A DNA stretch of 64,000 nt from assembly GCF_011299555.1 (NCBI RefSeq), contig NZ_CP049857.1:2790001-2854000 (forward strand), written 5' to 3'. The stretch is from Dysgonomonas sp. HDW5A. Its GTDB lineage: Bacteria; Bacteroidota; Bacteroidia; Bacteroidales; Dysgonomonadaceae. The number at the start of each line of letters is the position of its first letter. Within the stretch, counting starts at the first letter, position 1. Shown piece by piece: positions 39,995 through 48,482 of this stretch. Position numbers and translations under genes: made by a program. A model generated the notes under the pieces. That model was not told the origin of the DNA. It searched no databases and worked only from the letters and a program-made list of their open reading frames with translations.

Positions 39995-40927
39995 TTAATT
40001 GTAAAATACCACTTCGTCTTCGAACGGGATAACGAAACCAAGACGTAAACGTCCGTCGATAAATATTTTACTGTCGTGAGGAGCAGGGAATTGTCCGATG
40101 CGGATTTCTTCCGTATCGCTCAATAAATCGGTAGCTAATAAGAAGTTCGAAATATCGGCAGCAATAATCGTTTTGTTGTTTAAACCTTTCACGGGAACAA
40201 TCTCCAAGCCTAAATAACGAAGAGCTTCTGCTTCCAATGTAAACGCTGTGGCAATTACCTGATTGCTTACCGAAGCCAAAGCCATTTTAAGGCGTTGAAG
40301 CGTTTCGTATGCCACATAGATTTTCACGCTGTCGTTTTCCAATCCTTTTACCAATACGTTTTCGGGGATGGCATTATACACTTTTTCTATTTCGGCAACA
40401 ATGTTTGCTTTTGTAAGCGTAACCCCCGTAATTTTAATAGCCTCAGTACTTGCCGAAAGCACGGTTACCGCACCGTCAAAATCGTTCGGATCGGTTGTGC
40501 TGTTACCTGTAAATATCTTCGTTTCTATTTCGGAGCTGAGTTCGGCTGCCAGCATTTCCATAGTAGCCTCTTCGAGAGCTTCGGGTAAATCGGTATTTTT
40601 AGCACCCGGTTTCAACATCACGTTGATACGTTTGCGCTCCAAGTCGTCGATACATTGTTCCAGATTGATTTTGTAGGTTTTAATTTTGACTTCTTTTTCG
40701 CTCAGCTTGAATACTTGTTCGGGAGTCCATGCACAGTCGCGCCCGTCGGGCTGTAAAAGAGTGTGTTCGAAATTCAACAGATTCAGAAAAGTGCTTTCTT
40801 TTACGCCTGTAATTACATCGATTTTACCGTTTTCGATCAAACGACCTCCGAATAATGCTTTTGTAAACCAATCCATATTGGTACTTGGTTGGTAGCTGAG
40901 AGGTGAAATGTTATACATATTTGCCAT
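39995..40927 (-). CDS. Phage major capsid protein, HK97-like fold
   Basis: This 310-residue protein has the layout of an HK97-fold capsid subunit: a helical N-terminal arm (LSYQPSTNMDWFTKALFGG), spine-type beta/helix region (LEEATMEMLAAELSSEIETKIFTGNSTTDP), a P-domain-like region with a long helix (LTKANIVAEIEKVYNAIPE) and the final A-domain beta sheet (YLGLEIVPVKGLNNKTIIAADISNFLLATDL...LRLGFVIPFEDEVVFYN). It lies after the XkdF-type protease/scaffold gene, with a copy of the ~85-bp repeat inserted in the 149-bp gap. Expression could depend on read-through or on a second promoter in that gap. Confidence 0.8.
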   Translation of the reverse strand: MANMYNISPLSYQPSTNMDWFTKALFGGRLIENGKIDVITGVKESTFLNLLNFEHTLLQPDGRDCAWTPEQVFKLSEKEVKIKTYKINLEQCIDDLERKRINVMLKPGAKNTDLPEALEEATMEMLAAELSSEIETKIFTGNSTTDPNDFDGAVTVLSASTEAIKITGVTLTKANIVAEIEKVYNAIPENVLVKGLENDSVKIYVAYETLQRLKMALASVSNQVIATAFTLEAEALRYLGLEIVPVKGLNNKTIIAADISNFLLATDLLSDTEEIRIGQFPAPHDSKIFIDGRLRLGFVIPFEDEVVFYN

Positions 40928-40996
40928 ATTGTTTTAAAGTTTGGTTTTTGTAATGTTTATGTTGTTTTTGATAAATTGAGATATAATGTGTTCTGC

Positions 40997-41079
40997 AAAA
41001 TATTTAATGATATATTTTAAGAATATAACTGTTTATTGCTGTTTTACTTGCCAAAGCAATAAATAGTTCTGTGAACTTA
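40997..41079. repeat. ~85-bp dispersed repeat, copy b (inside the capsid operon)
   Basis: This copy matches copies a and d in the forward direction. Its right end, GTTCTGTGAACTTA, includes the stop codon of the protease gene, whose last codons therefore abut the repeat. Confidence 0.75.
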
Positions 41080-42270
41080 GTTACGGCTTCGGATGGTCAT
41101 AGAAAGAGCCTGTGCCATTTGCTCGTATCGTTTCATTTCCGACAGCCTGCGGCAGGCAGCCATTGCGGTGGCAGGCATACTACTGGGGGTCTGGCTGCGA
41201 AGCTTTTGCACTTCGGTATTTGCTTCTTTGGCTAGGTTGGCAAGTTCGGCTAGTTTAGCTTCCAAATCAGCGATTTTTTGTTTCAAAATCTCGGTAGATT
41301 CGCCCCCTGTTGGTGTTTCATCCTCAGGTTGAGGAGCAATTTTATCTTCCAATTGATGACGGTTTATCTTTCTCAAGGTTTCGGGAGCTGTTGCTTGTGA
41401 AGGGTTAGAGGTTGTTGTGGCAGCTTCCTTTGTCTCAATAAATTGCCCTTGATCGTCTACCACCAGAATATTGCCGTCAGCCAGGGGATGATCTCCTGCC
41501 GGTAGCTGTTCGTCGTCGAGTGTTGCAAATCCGTCGGCATCAATATATACCTCTTTTCCATCGGCAAGAGTGAAAAGTACGTAAGCCTTTCCACTGCTTG
41601 TAGAGTCGGCCTTTTCTACCGCCTGAATATCGAGAAAGAATTGCGATATGCGCGAAAGCAAAGTACCCGTTTTCTTGTTCCTTTGATTCATTTTTTCATT
41701 TTGTTTTTGATTCGTAATTGATTTTATTGTTTTGTTTTTACTGATTTCCTGAAAGAAGAAACCCTCCAGAGAAAATCCCCTGACGTTTCCAGTCATAACC
41801 TGTGTGTCCCAATAGTGTTTGTCAGCGATTTTATAACTGCACATAAGTGTGCCTTTAGGTAGGTCGGCAAAGCCGAGAGCTTGGGATTTGTCATGCTGCG
41901 GATTTTCGACAATCCACAATTCGGTCAGGTAATTTCCTTCAAGAGGGTTTTGGTGTTGGTGTGTAGTATTCTGTAAAGCGATGCCTGTACGCATCATTTT
42001 TTGTGCGATTTTTTCGATCTGTTCAGCCGAAAACTGAATATAATATTCGCCTCGCGAGTCGTTACGATATATGAGTTGATCGGGGCGAAGTACTACTCCT
42101 GTGAGTATCTGCTTTTTCGAATCACGATTCAGCCGTTCGAGTTTAGGTTGTTTTGCCAGAGTGACAAAATCTATTTCGTTGGCGGGAACGTCTACAAACG
42201 AAATGGCATAGATACCGCTTTCATCTTCGGTGTTTTCGTCTATCAGACAGTTGTAAACGGGTATATTCAT
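41077..42270 (-). CDS. Prohead protease-scaffold fusion, XkdF-type
   Basis: This 397-residue protein begins with an XkdF-type phage protease domain (residues about 20-180): QILTGVVLRPDQLIYRND, GEYYIQFSAEQIEKIAQKM, HQHQNPLEGNYLTELWIVENP and VRGFSLEGFF. A low-complexity linker is followed by a C-terminal coiled coil (about 325-365, STEILKQKIADLEAKLAELANL) typical of scaffold proteins. It would shape the procapsid and then cleave the scaffold. An in-frame ATG at 41691 with an A-rich lead-in could give a separate 204-residue scaffold. It is the first gene of the operon; the regulon motif ends 17 nt before the start. Confidence 0.78.
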   Translation of the reverse strand: MNIPVYNCLIDENTEDESGIYAISFVDVPANEIDFVTLAKQPKLERLNRDSKKQILTGVVLRPDQLIYRNDSRGEYYIQFSAEQIEKIAQKMMRTGIALQNTTHQHQNPLEGNYLTELWIVENPQHDKSQALGFADLPKGTLMCSYKIADKHYWDTQVMTGNVRGFSLEGFFFQEISKNKTIKSITNQKQNEKMNQRNKKTGTLLSRISQFFLDIQAVEKADSTSSGKAYVLFTLADGKEVYIDADGFATLDDEQLPAGDHPLADGNILVVDDQGQFIETKEAATTTSNPSQATAPETLRKINRHQLEDKIAPQPEDETPTGGESTEILKQKIADLEAKLAELANLAKEANTEVQKLRSQTPSSMPATAMAACRRLSEMKRYEQMAQALSMTIRSRN

Positions 42271-42287
42271 AAGTGCTTGATTTTACT

Positions 42288-42298
42288 GATAGATAAAA
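42288..42298 (-). promoter_or_regulatory. Particle-regulon motif before the capsid operon
   Basis: The minus strand reads TTTTATCTATC, 17 nt before the protease start. GATTTTA and TAAAATC form a short inverted repeat around it. Confidence 0.7.
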
Positions 42299-42388
42299 TC
42301 GGATTTGTTTTTTTTCTATATTTAAAGATTAAAGCTTTTAAACCGCATAATTAATTCGGTAGTAGTAGATCAATAAACAAAGATTAGA

Positions 42389-42907
42389 ATGAGATATATA
42401 ATAGAAACCGAAAGATTATTTTTAAGAGAAGTTGATTCTGTGGACATTGACGATTTGTTCGAGATGGATTCAGACCCCGAAGTGCACAAATACATCGAAA
42501 ATAACCCTGTAAAGTCTAAAGAACAAATTGTGGAAGTGATACGAATGCTTCGGGAACAATATAAAAAGAATGGCATAGCCCGCTGGGCTGTTATAGATAA
42601 ACAAACGGGAGAATGTATCGGGTGGGCAGGACTAAAGTATTTTAGCGAACCTTTAAATAATCACACCGATTTTTATGAGTTGGGGTATCGTTTCAAAAAG
42701 AAACACTGGGGAAAAGGATATGCCACCGAATCGTCTGCTGCTGTGGTGAAGTATGGCTTCGAAAATTTAGGACTCGATTGTATATATGCTATCACTCATA
42801 CTGAGAACCTGAACTCAATACATGTTTTGAAAAAGCTGGGATTCAATCTTATGGAGGTGTTTGACTACGATGGAGACCCGACAAATTGGCTTGAGTTGAG
42901 AAAATAA
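42389..42907 (+). CDS. GNAT N-acetyltransferase, RimJ/RimL type
   Basis: This 172-residue protein starts IIETERLFLREVDSVDIDDL, the usual RimJ/RimL opening. The acetyl-CoA-binding motif A is in YELGYRFKKKHWGKGYATESSAAVVKYGFENLGL, and motif B is in CIYAITHTENLNSIHVLKKLGF. It acetylates an amino group of a protein or small molecule using acetyl-CoA. The substrate is not identifiable. It is divergent from the capsid operon by 118 bp. Confidence 0.92.
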   Translation: MRYIIETERLFLREVDSVDIDDLFEMDSDPEVHKYIENNPVKSKEQIVEVIRMLREQYKKNGIARWAVIDKQTGECIGWAGLKYFSEPLNNHTDFYELGYRFKKKHWGKGYATESSAAVVKYGFENLGLDCIYAITHTENLNSIHVLKKLGFNLMEVFDYDGDPTNWLELRK

Positions 42908-42932
42908 AGTAAAAAAAGTAAAGTTTGTATTG

Positions 42933-42940
42933 TATATTTG
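42933..42940 (+). promoter_or_regulatory. -7 promoter box of the first TonB-C gene
   Basis: TATATTTG, 46 nt before the start at 42987. Confidence 0.5.
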
Positions 42941-42986
42941 TTTTTGTATTGTGTGCTTTTAGGTGGGAAACATTAAAATAACAGAA

Positions 42987-43433
42987 ATGAAAAAACTACA
43001 TTATTTACTATTATCACTAATAATGCTATGTCTTACAGCAACTCATTTGCAGGCACAGGGTAGCGATAGTACCGGCGTGAAAAAAGACGAATCTTTTAAA
43101 GTCGAAGCAAATGCTCTTGATATGCCTGTTTTTATGGGAGGATATGAAGGATTGATGAATTTTTTGCAACAGAATTTGGGATACCCTCAAGATGCTCTTA
43201 AGCAAGGAATAGAAGGTCGGATAGCTGTTCAATTTACGGTTTCTAAAGATGGTAGTATTAAGGATATCAATGTGATTAGAAGCCTGTTTCCCTCTTGTGA
43301 TGCGGAGGCTGTAAGGGTGGTGTCTATAATGCCCAAATGGGTACCCGGAAAGCTTAAAGGTAAACCTGTTGATGCAATTTATACTCTCCCTCTTTCTTTT
43401 AAACTGCCTAAGCCAAGTTCTGTTACGTATTGA
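42987..43433 (+). CDS. Secreted TonB C-terminal domain protein, copy 1
   Basis: The ATG at 42987 gives a clean signal peptide (LHYLLLSLIMLCLTATHLQAQ). The 148-residue product is mainly a TonB C-terminal domain: MPVFMGGYEGLMNFLQQNLGYPQDALKQGIEGRIAVQFTVSKDGSIKDINVIRS...VRVVSIMPKWVPGKLKGKPV. It lacks the N-terminal membrane anchor and Pro-rich spacer of a true TonB, so it cannot work as a normal energy transducer. It may bind a TonB box or act in the periplasm in another way. A diverged tandem copy follows at 43530. Confidence 0.88.
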   Translation: MKKLHYLLLSLIMLCLTATHLQAQGSDSTGVKKDESFKVEANALDMPVFMGGYEGLMNFLQQNLGYPQDALKQGIEGRIAVQFTVSKDGSIKDINVIRSLFPSCDAEAVRVVSIMPKWVPGKLKGKPVDAIYTLPLSFKLPKPSSVTY

Positions 43434-43529
43434 GACCAAACGATCTACTGATTTTATCGTATTATATTTATGGAATTATAATCTTTCTATACTCTAATTT
43501 ATTAGTAAACATTAAATTAGTAGAAAGAA

Positions 43530-44009
43530 ATGAAAAAACTAAAATATTTACTATTCTTATTAATCATCTTGTTTCTTACTGCAAGTCATTTACAAGCACA
43601 AGCTTATCGCTTGGATGTACTAAAAGAAATGGAGCATCCTTCTAAAAACAGAGGTGAAGTTAAAATGCCTGTTTATCCAACAGGCACTGATGAAATGAAG
43701 AGATTTATAGAAATGTTTTTAATATATCCTAAAGATGCTCTTCAAAATAAAATAGAGGGTCGGGTAGTGGTTCGGTTTATTGTTTCGAAAGAAGGGAATA
43801 TTAATAAAATTACCGTAGTAAGAGGTTTAAGCCCAAGCTGTGATAAAGAAGCAATAAGGGTTGTTTCTATAATGCCTAAATGGATTCCCGGAGAGATAAA
43901 TGGAGTGGCTGCTGATATTCAGTATACTTTGCCGATTCGGTTTAAATTTTCCGAAAGTGAAGAAACGAGTAATAGTAATGTGATTTGTGATTTTCCGCAG
44001 ATTGACTGA
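43530..44009 (+). CDS. Secreted TonB C-terminal domain protein, copy 2
   Basis: This 159-residue paralogue of the preceding gene has the same signal peptide form (MKKLKYLLFLLIILFLTASHLQAQ) and the same domain (MKRFIEMFLIYPKDALQNKIEGRVVVRFIVSKEGNINKI, VRGLSPSCDKEAIRVVSIMPKWIPGE). Both keep one Cys (SCD) in the domain. The two genes arose by tandem duplication and lie 96 bp apart, each with an A-rich leader. Confidence 0.87.
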   Translation: MKKLKYLLFLLIILFLTASHLQAQAYRLDVLKEMEHPSKNRGEVKMPVYPTGTDEMKRFIEMFLIYPKDALQNKIEGRVVVRFIVSKEGNINKITVVRGLSPSCDKEAIRVVSIMPKWIPGEINGVAADIQYTLPIRFKFSESEETSNSNVICDFPQID

Positions 44010-44063
44010 CTATTCACAATAATAATATTCATACTTATTACCAATAATTTTAATTCTGGAAAA

Positions 44064-44095
44064 TTGTTGCATCTGAATCTGAATACTTACTTTTG
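44064..44095 (+). promoter_or_regulatory. Promoter of the DUF486 gene
   Basis: TTG at 44064-44066 and TACTTTTG at 44088-44095 are 21 nt apart, fitting the Bacteroidota consensus. Confidence 0.55.
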
Positions 44096-44134
44096 CTTCG
44101 ATATTTTATTCAGTCAGTATTATCAATAAAAACA

Positions 44135-44503
44135 ATGTCGTCAGTATATACAATTCTGCTGCTTATAGCATCTAATATCTTTATGACCATCGCTTGGTAT
44201 GGACATCTTAAGATGAAAGATTTTTCGTGGTTTGCTTCGTTACCGCTTTTGGGAATTATTCTTATTAGTTGGGGAATTGCCTTTTTCGAGTATTGCTTTC
44301 AAGTACCTGCCAACCGTATTGGTTATGCGGAAAATGGCGGACCTTTTTCTCTTATTCAGTTAAAGATCATTCAGGAAGTAGTCAGTTTGACTGTTTTTAT
44401 GGTATTCACGACTATTGTATTTAAGAACGAAGCCTTTAAGTGGAATCATATTCTTGCTTTTTTGTTTCTGATTGCTGCCGTATATTTGGTATTTAAAAAA
44501 TAA
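44135..44503 (+). CDS. DMT-superfamily small membrane protein, DUF486
   Basis: The ATG at 44135 is preferred because it starts at the first membrane segment. The 122-residue protein has four membrane helices and the conserved DUF486 pattern: AWYGHLKMKDFSWFASLPLLGIILISWGIAFFEYCFQVPANRIGY and FSLIQLKIIQEVVSLTVF. This is a conserved small inner-membrane family of unknown transport function, distantly related to EamA carriers. A short CTCAG hairpin with a T run follows its stop. Confidence 0.93.
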   Translation: MSSVYTILLLIASNIFMTIAWYGHLKMKDFSWFASLPLLGIILISWGIAFFEYCFQVPANRIGYAENGGPFSLIQLKIIQEVVSLTVFMVFTTIVFKNEAFKWNHILAFLFLIAAVYLVFKK

Positions 44504-44592
44504 AGTCTCAGCCTTTTTTACTATTTTGCTAACTATATACCTGTACTTGGGTTGTCATGGGAAAAGGAAACAGTAAATATTAAACGTTATTA

Positions 44593-45336
44593 ATGATTAA
44601 GATGTACAAAATAATTTATTTACTATTGGCAGTATGTTTGTTAACATCTTGCGAAACAGATAATAATGTGCCGTTTTTGAGTATCCCCGACGATGAGGCT
44701 CAGATTATAGAAATGAATGTAGAGGTAGGATCTTCGTCAAATCCGGTATTCAGTCCTATAATATATGCCAGTCAGATGATTGTCAATTGGGGAGACGGTA
44801 GTTTGCCTTGGCAATTTGTAAATCGCGATTCTACGAATACAGGAACTTCGACTTTAAAACCTCTCAGGTATACATATCCCACAACAGGTACGTATGATGT
44901 TAATGTAAGAGCTATAAAAATTACTCGATTAGATATATCGATGGATTCGGTTCGCCAGAATATCCGTACACTGCAATTGACGGATTGCCGTCACTTGAAA
45001 GCACTTTCGTGTAAGAATCAAGAGCTGAAATCTGTAAATATAAACACATCAGGTGTCAAGATGTTAGAGCTGAGTACCTTATCTGTATTGGAAGAACTGA
45101 CGGTTTCGGCATGCGATAGTTTGTTGACCATCGTGTTGTATAAAAACCCTGAATTGAAAATCATCAATCTGACAAATAATCCTCGAATGTCGGCATTGTC
45201 ACTCGATGCCGTATTTATTCAATTGCCGGAAGCAACATCCGGTATTCGTACTGTCAATTTGAGTAATAACGGCGGAGATGCCAGCTGCAATACGGCTATT
45301 GCTACCCAGAAAGGCTGGAAGGTAAATATTCAGTAA
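44593..45336 (+). CDS. Surface lipoprotein with PKD-like and leucine-rich-like parts
   Basis: This 247-residue protein has a lipobox LLTSC. The first part has a PKD-like beta domain (MIVNWGDGSLPWQFVNRD...LRYTYPTTGTYDVNVRA). The second resembles short leucine-rich repeats (IRTLQLTDCRHLKALSCKNQELKSVNI, VLEELTVSACDSLLTIVL, PELKIINLTNNPRMSALSL). It is a surface-exposed binding lipoprotein by analogy, with ligand unknown. Confidence 0.78.
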   Translation: MIKMYKIIYLLLAVCLLTSCETDNNVPFLSIPDDEAQIIEMNVEVGSSSNPVFSPIIYASQMIVNWGDGSLPWQFVNRDSTNTGTSTLKPLRYTYPTTGTYDVNVRAIKITRLDISMDSVRQNIRTLQLTDCRHLKALSCKNQELKSVNINTSGVKMLELSTLSVLEELTVSACDSLLTIVLYKNPELKIINLTNNPRMSALSLDAVFIQLPEATSGIRTVNLSNNGGDASCNTAIATQKGWKVNIQ

Positions 45337-45351
45337 GCCATCTGTTTAGCC

Positions 45352-46152
45352 TTATTTATTTAAAGTTCTCAGAGCCTTCTTCACAATATATGAAGTTGCT
45401 TTTGAGGAGCTTTCTTTCTCCCATTTCGAACAAAGATCAATAACAAACTGAGGCTGGCTTTTACTAGCATCGTTGAGCCAATTACCTACACTGTCGCATA
45501 CATATTTGGACGAGTCCGTTTTTAGCGGCTCTAAAATGGGTAAAGCCAATTCGGGATTTGTTTTGAGTGCTTCGATATGCTCACACCATACACCTCGTGG
45601 ACGGGTTGCTTCACTGGCGAAACGCCTGATATTTTCGTTTTCCGATAAAGTCCATTCAGACAATATCCGTAAGCTTTCTTCGAGATTTTCGATAATGGAC
45701 GGACGTACTGTCATCCATGAAATTTCTCTTACACCGAAATGTGTGTCGGCGGCAAAAGGTTGTATCTTTTCCAGCTTCTGAGACAACGACAGTTGAGGAT
45801 TTCGACCGATGGTGTATGTCATCCAGCAACGTATCGAGTCGGATGTGTGTGAAGAGATATCATGGAGAAATTGGTTGTCTTTATTCCTTAGGCACACATC
45901 CAACAATCCGATACCTATTGTTTCGTTAAACGTATTGGTCGTTTGCTTCTTTAGTTTGCCTATTTCGGCAAGAATCGGTTCTAAATAATGCAGCCTGTTA
46001 TTTTTTCGAAGCAGGTTTTCTAATAATACGGTTTGATTTACCGCCAGCCATTCGGTGAGATTGGCACTTTCTATTTTGCCTTTGTTCAGCAGGTCTAGTA
46101 TTTCGGGGGAGAGATCTTTTAAAGACCGGGCTCCTTTTCGTTTTTGTTCCAT
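45352..46152 (-). CDS. DNA alkylation repair protein (AlkC/AlkD-like HEAT repeats)
   Basis: This 266-residue protein is built of HEAT-like helical repeats. It starts GARSLKDLSPEILDLLNKGKIESANLTEWLAVNQTVLL, the AlkC-like opening, followed by repeats such as DSIRCWMTYTIG, FGVREISWMTVRPSI, NIRRFASEATRPRGVW and KYVCDSVGNWLNDASK. Such proteins excise N3- and N7-alkylpurines by wrapping around DNA. It lies 22 bp beyond the peroxiredoxin gene on the same strand, so the two are probably cotranscribed in a stress-response unit. Confidence 0.88.
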   Translation of the reverse strand: MEQKRKGARSLKDLSPEILDLLNKGKIESANLTEWLAVNQTVLLENLLRKNNRLHYLEPILAEIGKLKKQTTNTFNETIGIGLLDVCLRNKDNQFLHDISSHTSDSIRCWMTYTIGRNPQLSLSQKLEKIQPFAADTHFGVREISWMTVRPSIIENLEESLRILSEWTLSENENIRRFASEATRPRGVWCEHIEALKTNPELALPILEPLKTDSSKYVCDSVGNWLNDASKSQPQFVIDLCSKWEKESSSKATSYIVKKALRTLNK

Positions 46153-46174
46153 CCGATTGAGTGAATAGCAGAAT

Positions 46175-46816
46175 TTATAAACTGTTTAATAGTTCGTCGA
46201 TATTTACCCTTTTTGTATAATCGACATCTATACAGGAAAATATAATAGTCCTGTTTTTATCGATTACAAATACGGCAGGTATAGGCAAGCTGTTGTCATC
46301 ATTACCATTGTATTCTGATAAATTTATACCTAATTGCCGATAGTAAGGTATAACAAAATCCTGAAGATCAAAAGCAATACCTAATTCTTTGGCATATTTG
46401 TTATCTGTATCACTCAGTATATCGAAACCGAACGGTGTTTCTGTTGACATTTCTGCATTTTTTTCGACTACCTGAGGGGAGATTGTCACTAATGAGGTTT
46501 GTTTTGCCTTTATTTGCGGCAATACTTTTTCTAAAGCCTTCATTTCGAGATTGCAGTAGGGACACCAGCTGCCTCTGAAAAATGCAATGATGAGGCGGTC
46601 GTTATCTTTTAATATGGCATCTGCTTCGATTATTTCTCCTCGTGTATTGCTTAAAGCAAATGAGGGTAGGGTATCGCCTGTTTGAAGGGCTGATTCTCCG
46701 ATTTTGTTAAGCCTTAGGTCATCAATAGAATCCGCCAATGCTTTATTTATATGTTCGGGTAACTTTGCCGATATTTGATATTTCAGATTGTTGAGAAGAT
46801 TGCTTAAATTTATCAT
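46175..46816 (-). CDS. AhpC/TSA-type peroxiredoxin-like protein
   Basis: This 213-residue cytosolic protein has the thioredoxin fold with the motif FFRGSWCPYCNLEM (a CxxC) and the downstream VTISPQVVEKNAEMSTETPFGFDILSDTDNKYAKELGIAFDLQDF. That fits the AhpC/TSA peroxiredoxin-like family rather than classical AhpC. It reduces peroxides or handles disulphides. It is cotranscribed with the DNA alkylation repair gene and divergent from an HxlR regulator with a palindrome between them. Confidence 0.9.
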   Translation of the reverse strand: MINLSNLLNNLKYQISAKLPEHINKALADSIDDLRLNKIGESALQTGDTLPSFALSNTRGEIIEADAILKDNDRLIIAFFRGSWCPYCNLEMKALEKVLPQIKAKQTSLVTISPQVVEKNAEMSTETPFGFDILSDTDNKYAKELGIAFDLQDFVIPYYRQLGINLSEYNGNDDNSLPIPAVFVIDKNRTIIFSCIDVDYTKRVNIDELLNSL

Positions 46817-46828
46817 TTCAATTTTATG

Positions 46829-46914
46829 TTAAGTTCACAGAACTATTTATTGCTTTGGCAAGCAAAACAGCGACAGGTTGTTATGCTTTTAAAATGAGTC
46901 ATTAAATATTTTCT
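46829..46914. repeat. ~85-bp dispersed repeat, copy c (reverse)
   Basis: TAAGTTCACAGAACTATTTA to ATTAAATATTTTC. It lies 12 bp upstream of the peroxiredoxin start, so it forms that gene's leader. Confidence 0.75.
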
Positions 46915-46948
46915 TTTACTTATAAATCATTTCAACTATTAAAAGTAT

Positions 46949-46978
46949 GCAAAACTCAGTATTAAAAACCGAGTTTGC
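46949..46978. promoter_or_regulatory. Palindrome between peroxiredoxin and HxlR genes
   Basis: GCAAAACTC and GAGTTTGC are inverted over a 13-nt spacer. It is a likely operator for the HxlR protein encoded to the right. Confidence 0.45.
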
Positions 46979-47022
46979 AATACGGGATATTTTTATGGCA
47001 TAGGGATAAAAAAGTCAATTTT

Positions 47023-47376
47023 ATGAAAACAAAGAAACCTGCGATAGAAGAAAAAGTGTGTACACTCGAAATTGCTGTAAATGCAATCAGCGGAAAGTGG
47101 AAGATACCTATCTTCTGGCAGCTGAGCCAGGGCAAGAAACGCCCGAGTGAATTTGTGAAAGGGATAGGAACGGTAGACAGGCGTGTGTTGAATCAGCAAT
47201 TGAAAGAGATGGAAGCCGACGGACTACTCAAAAGAGAGGTTTTTAATGAACTGCCTCCCCGTGTCGAATATAGTCTGACGGATATGGCGAAGCCTTTGAA
47301 CGATATACTCTGGGCATTGAACGATTGGGGGAAATTACTCTTCGAAGAGCAACAAAAGAAGACCCGAAATCTCTAA
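47023..47376 (+). CDS. HxlR-family transcriptional regulator
   Basis: The ATG at 47023 (MKTKKPAIEEKVCTLEIAV) is the natural start. This 117-residue winged helix has the HxlR signature: ISGKWKIPIFWQLSQGKKRPSEFVKGIG, DRRVLNQQLKEMEADGLLKREVFNELPPRVEYSLTDM. It keeps the N-terminal Cys (VCTLE) used for redox sensing in this family. The divergent peroxiredoxin and DNA-repair genes are its probable targets. Confidence 0.92.
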   Translation: MKTKKPAIEEKVCTLEIAVNAISGKWKIPIFWQLSQGKKRPSEFVKGIGTVDRRVLNQQLKEMEADGLLKREVFNELPPRVEYSLTDMAKPLNDILWALNDWGKLLFEEQQKKTRNL

Positions 47377-47498
47377 AGGGTTTGCAAAACGATCCGCTGC
47401 TTGGGTGACTTATTCTCGATATAAATCGGTCTTTTATTTTTTTTGGAATTTTTCTGATTAGATTTGTAACCAATGTGACACCAATACGTCATATAGGC

Positions 47499-48053
47499 AT
47501 GACAGGTTTTGATGACATACATTATGTTCGTTTAGTCAAGGATGGTGATACAAATGCTTTTGTTCATATTGTACGCCGTTATCAGAGAATGGTATTTACC
47601 ATTGTCAGCAAAATTGTCATCAATACAGAGGATGCGGAGGATATTACGCAAGAGATCTTTATAAAGATATACCAATCGTTGAGCAAATTCAGGGGCGATT
47701 CCGAATTTTCGACATGGCTCTATCGCATAGCCTACAACACCGCCATAACGGAAGTAAGGAAAACAAAAAGAGAATTTATTTCTTTTGAGGATATGGCCGA
47801 AAAAATACCCGATCACGATATAGCCGATCACATCGAAGAATCGAGTACCGAAGAGAGGTTGCAGTATTTGGATCTTGTTCTTAAACAGCTCAACCCCGAA
47901 GATGCTTTTCTGATTACGCTTTTTTATCTCAACAACCACAGTGTACAAGATATAAGCCAGATAGCCAACTTGAGTGCATCCAATGTAAAAGTAAAGTTAC
48001 ACCGTATACGGAAATTTATGAACTCAGAAATAAATAAACTCATATCAAAATGA
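47499..48053 (+). CDS. ECF-type RNA polymerase sigma factor
   Basis: A GTG at 47475 opens the frame, but the ATG at 47499 (MTGFDDIHYVRLVKDGD) is more likely. The 184 residues show sigma region 2 (FVHIVRRYQRMVFTIVSKIVINTEDAEDITQEIFIKIYQSL, FSTWLYRIAYNTAITEVRKTKRE) and region 4 (LKQLNPEDAFLITLFYLNNHSVQDISQIANLSASNVKVKLHRIRK). It overlaps the next gene by 4 bp. A TAGATTTG -7 box lies at 47459-47466. It is another candidate controller of unlinked operons, but no link to the phage motif can be shown. Confidence 0.94.
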   Translation: MTGFDDIHYVRLVKDGDTNAFVHIVRRYQRMVFTIVSKIVINTEDAEDITQEIFIKIYQSLSKFRGDSEFSTWLYRIAYNTAITEVRKTKREFISFEDMAEKIPDHDIADHIEESSTEERLQYLDLVLKQLNPEDAFLITLFYLNNHSVQDISQIANLSASNVKVKLHRIRKFMNSEINKLISK

Positions 48054-48448
48054 AAAAGCAAGAAAAAGACAATTTAAGGAGCTTATTTCAAGATATGGAA
48101 TTAAGCTCACCTCCCAAAGGTTTCGAAGATCGTTTGATGCAACAAATACATCAGGTTGCAGCAAAAAAGGAGGCGGAAAATACAGTAAGAAGTAAAATAT
48201 ATACCATAGTTTCGATAGTTCTCGGAATGGCAGGCATGATTGCTTTACCACTCATTATATTTTATTTTATGACAGGAAATATCGGTTTCGAATTGCCTGC
48301 CATACAATTAAATTACAGCCTGCCCCATTTATTCAAGGCAGATATCAATCCCTTAGCAGTATTACTGCCATCGGTTATACTGATATTACTGATGGGAGAT
48401 ACGCTTATCAGAAAACATTTATCGGATAAGAAGCATCACAATTATTGA
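48050..48448 (+). CDS. Membrane protein partner of the ECF sigma factor
   Basis: This 132-residue protein has a soluble helical N-terminus of about 55 residues (KDNLRSLFQDMELSSPPKGFEDRLMQQIHQ), then two membrane segments (IYTIVSIVLGMAGMIALPLIIFYFM and PLAVLLPSVILILLMGDTLI). The arrangement, coupled by ATGA to the sigma gene, is that of an anti-sigma-like partner that holds sigma at the membrane. It has no zinc-binding motif. The role is inferred. Confidence 0.8.
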   Translation: MKKQEKDNLRSLFQDMELSSPPKGFEDRLMQQIHQVAAKKEAENTVRSKIYTIVSIVLGMAGMIALPLIIFYFMTGNIGFELPAIQLNYSLPHLFKADINPLAVLLPSVILILLMGDTLIRKHLSDKKHHNY

Positions 48449-48482
48449 GCTTACAACGGAAAAAACAAATAGGTTTAAAATC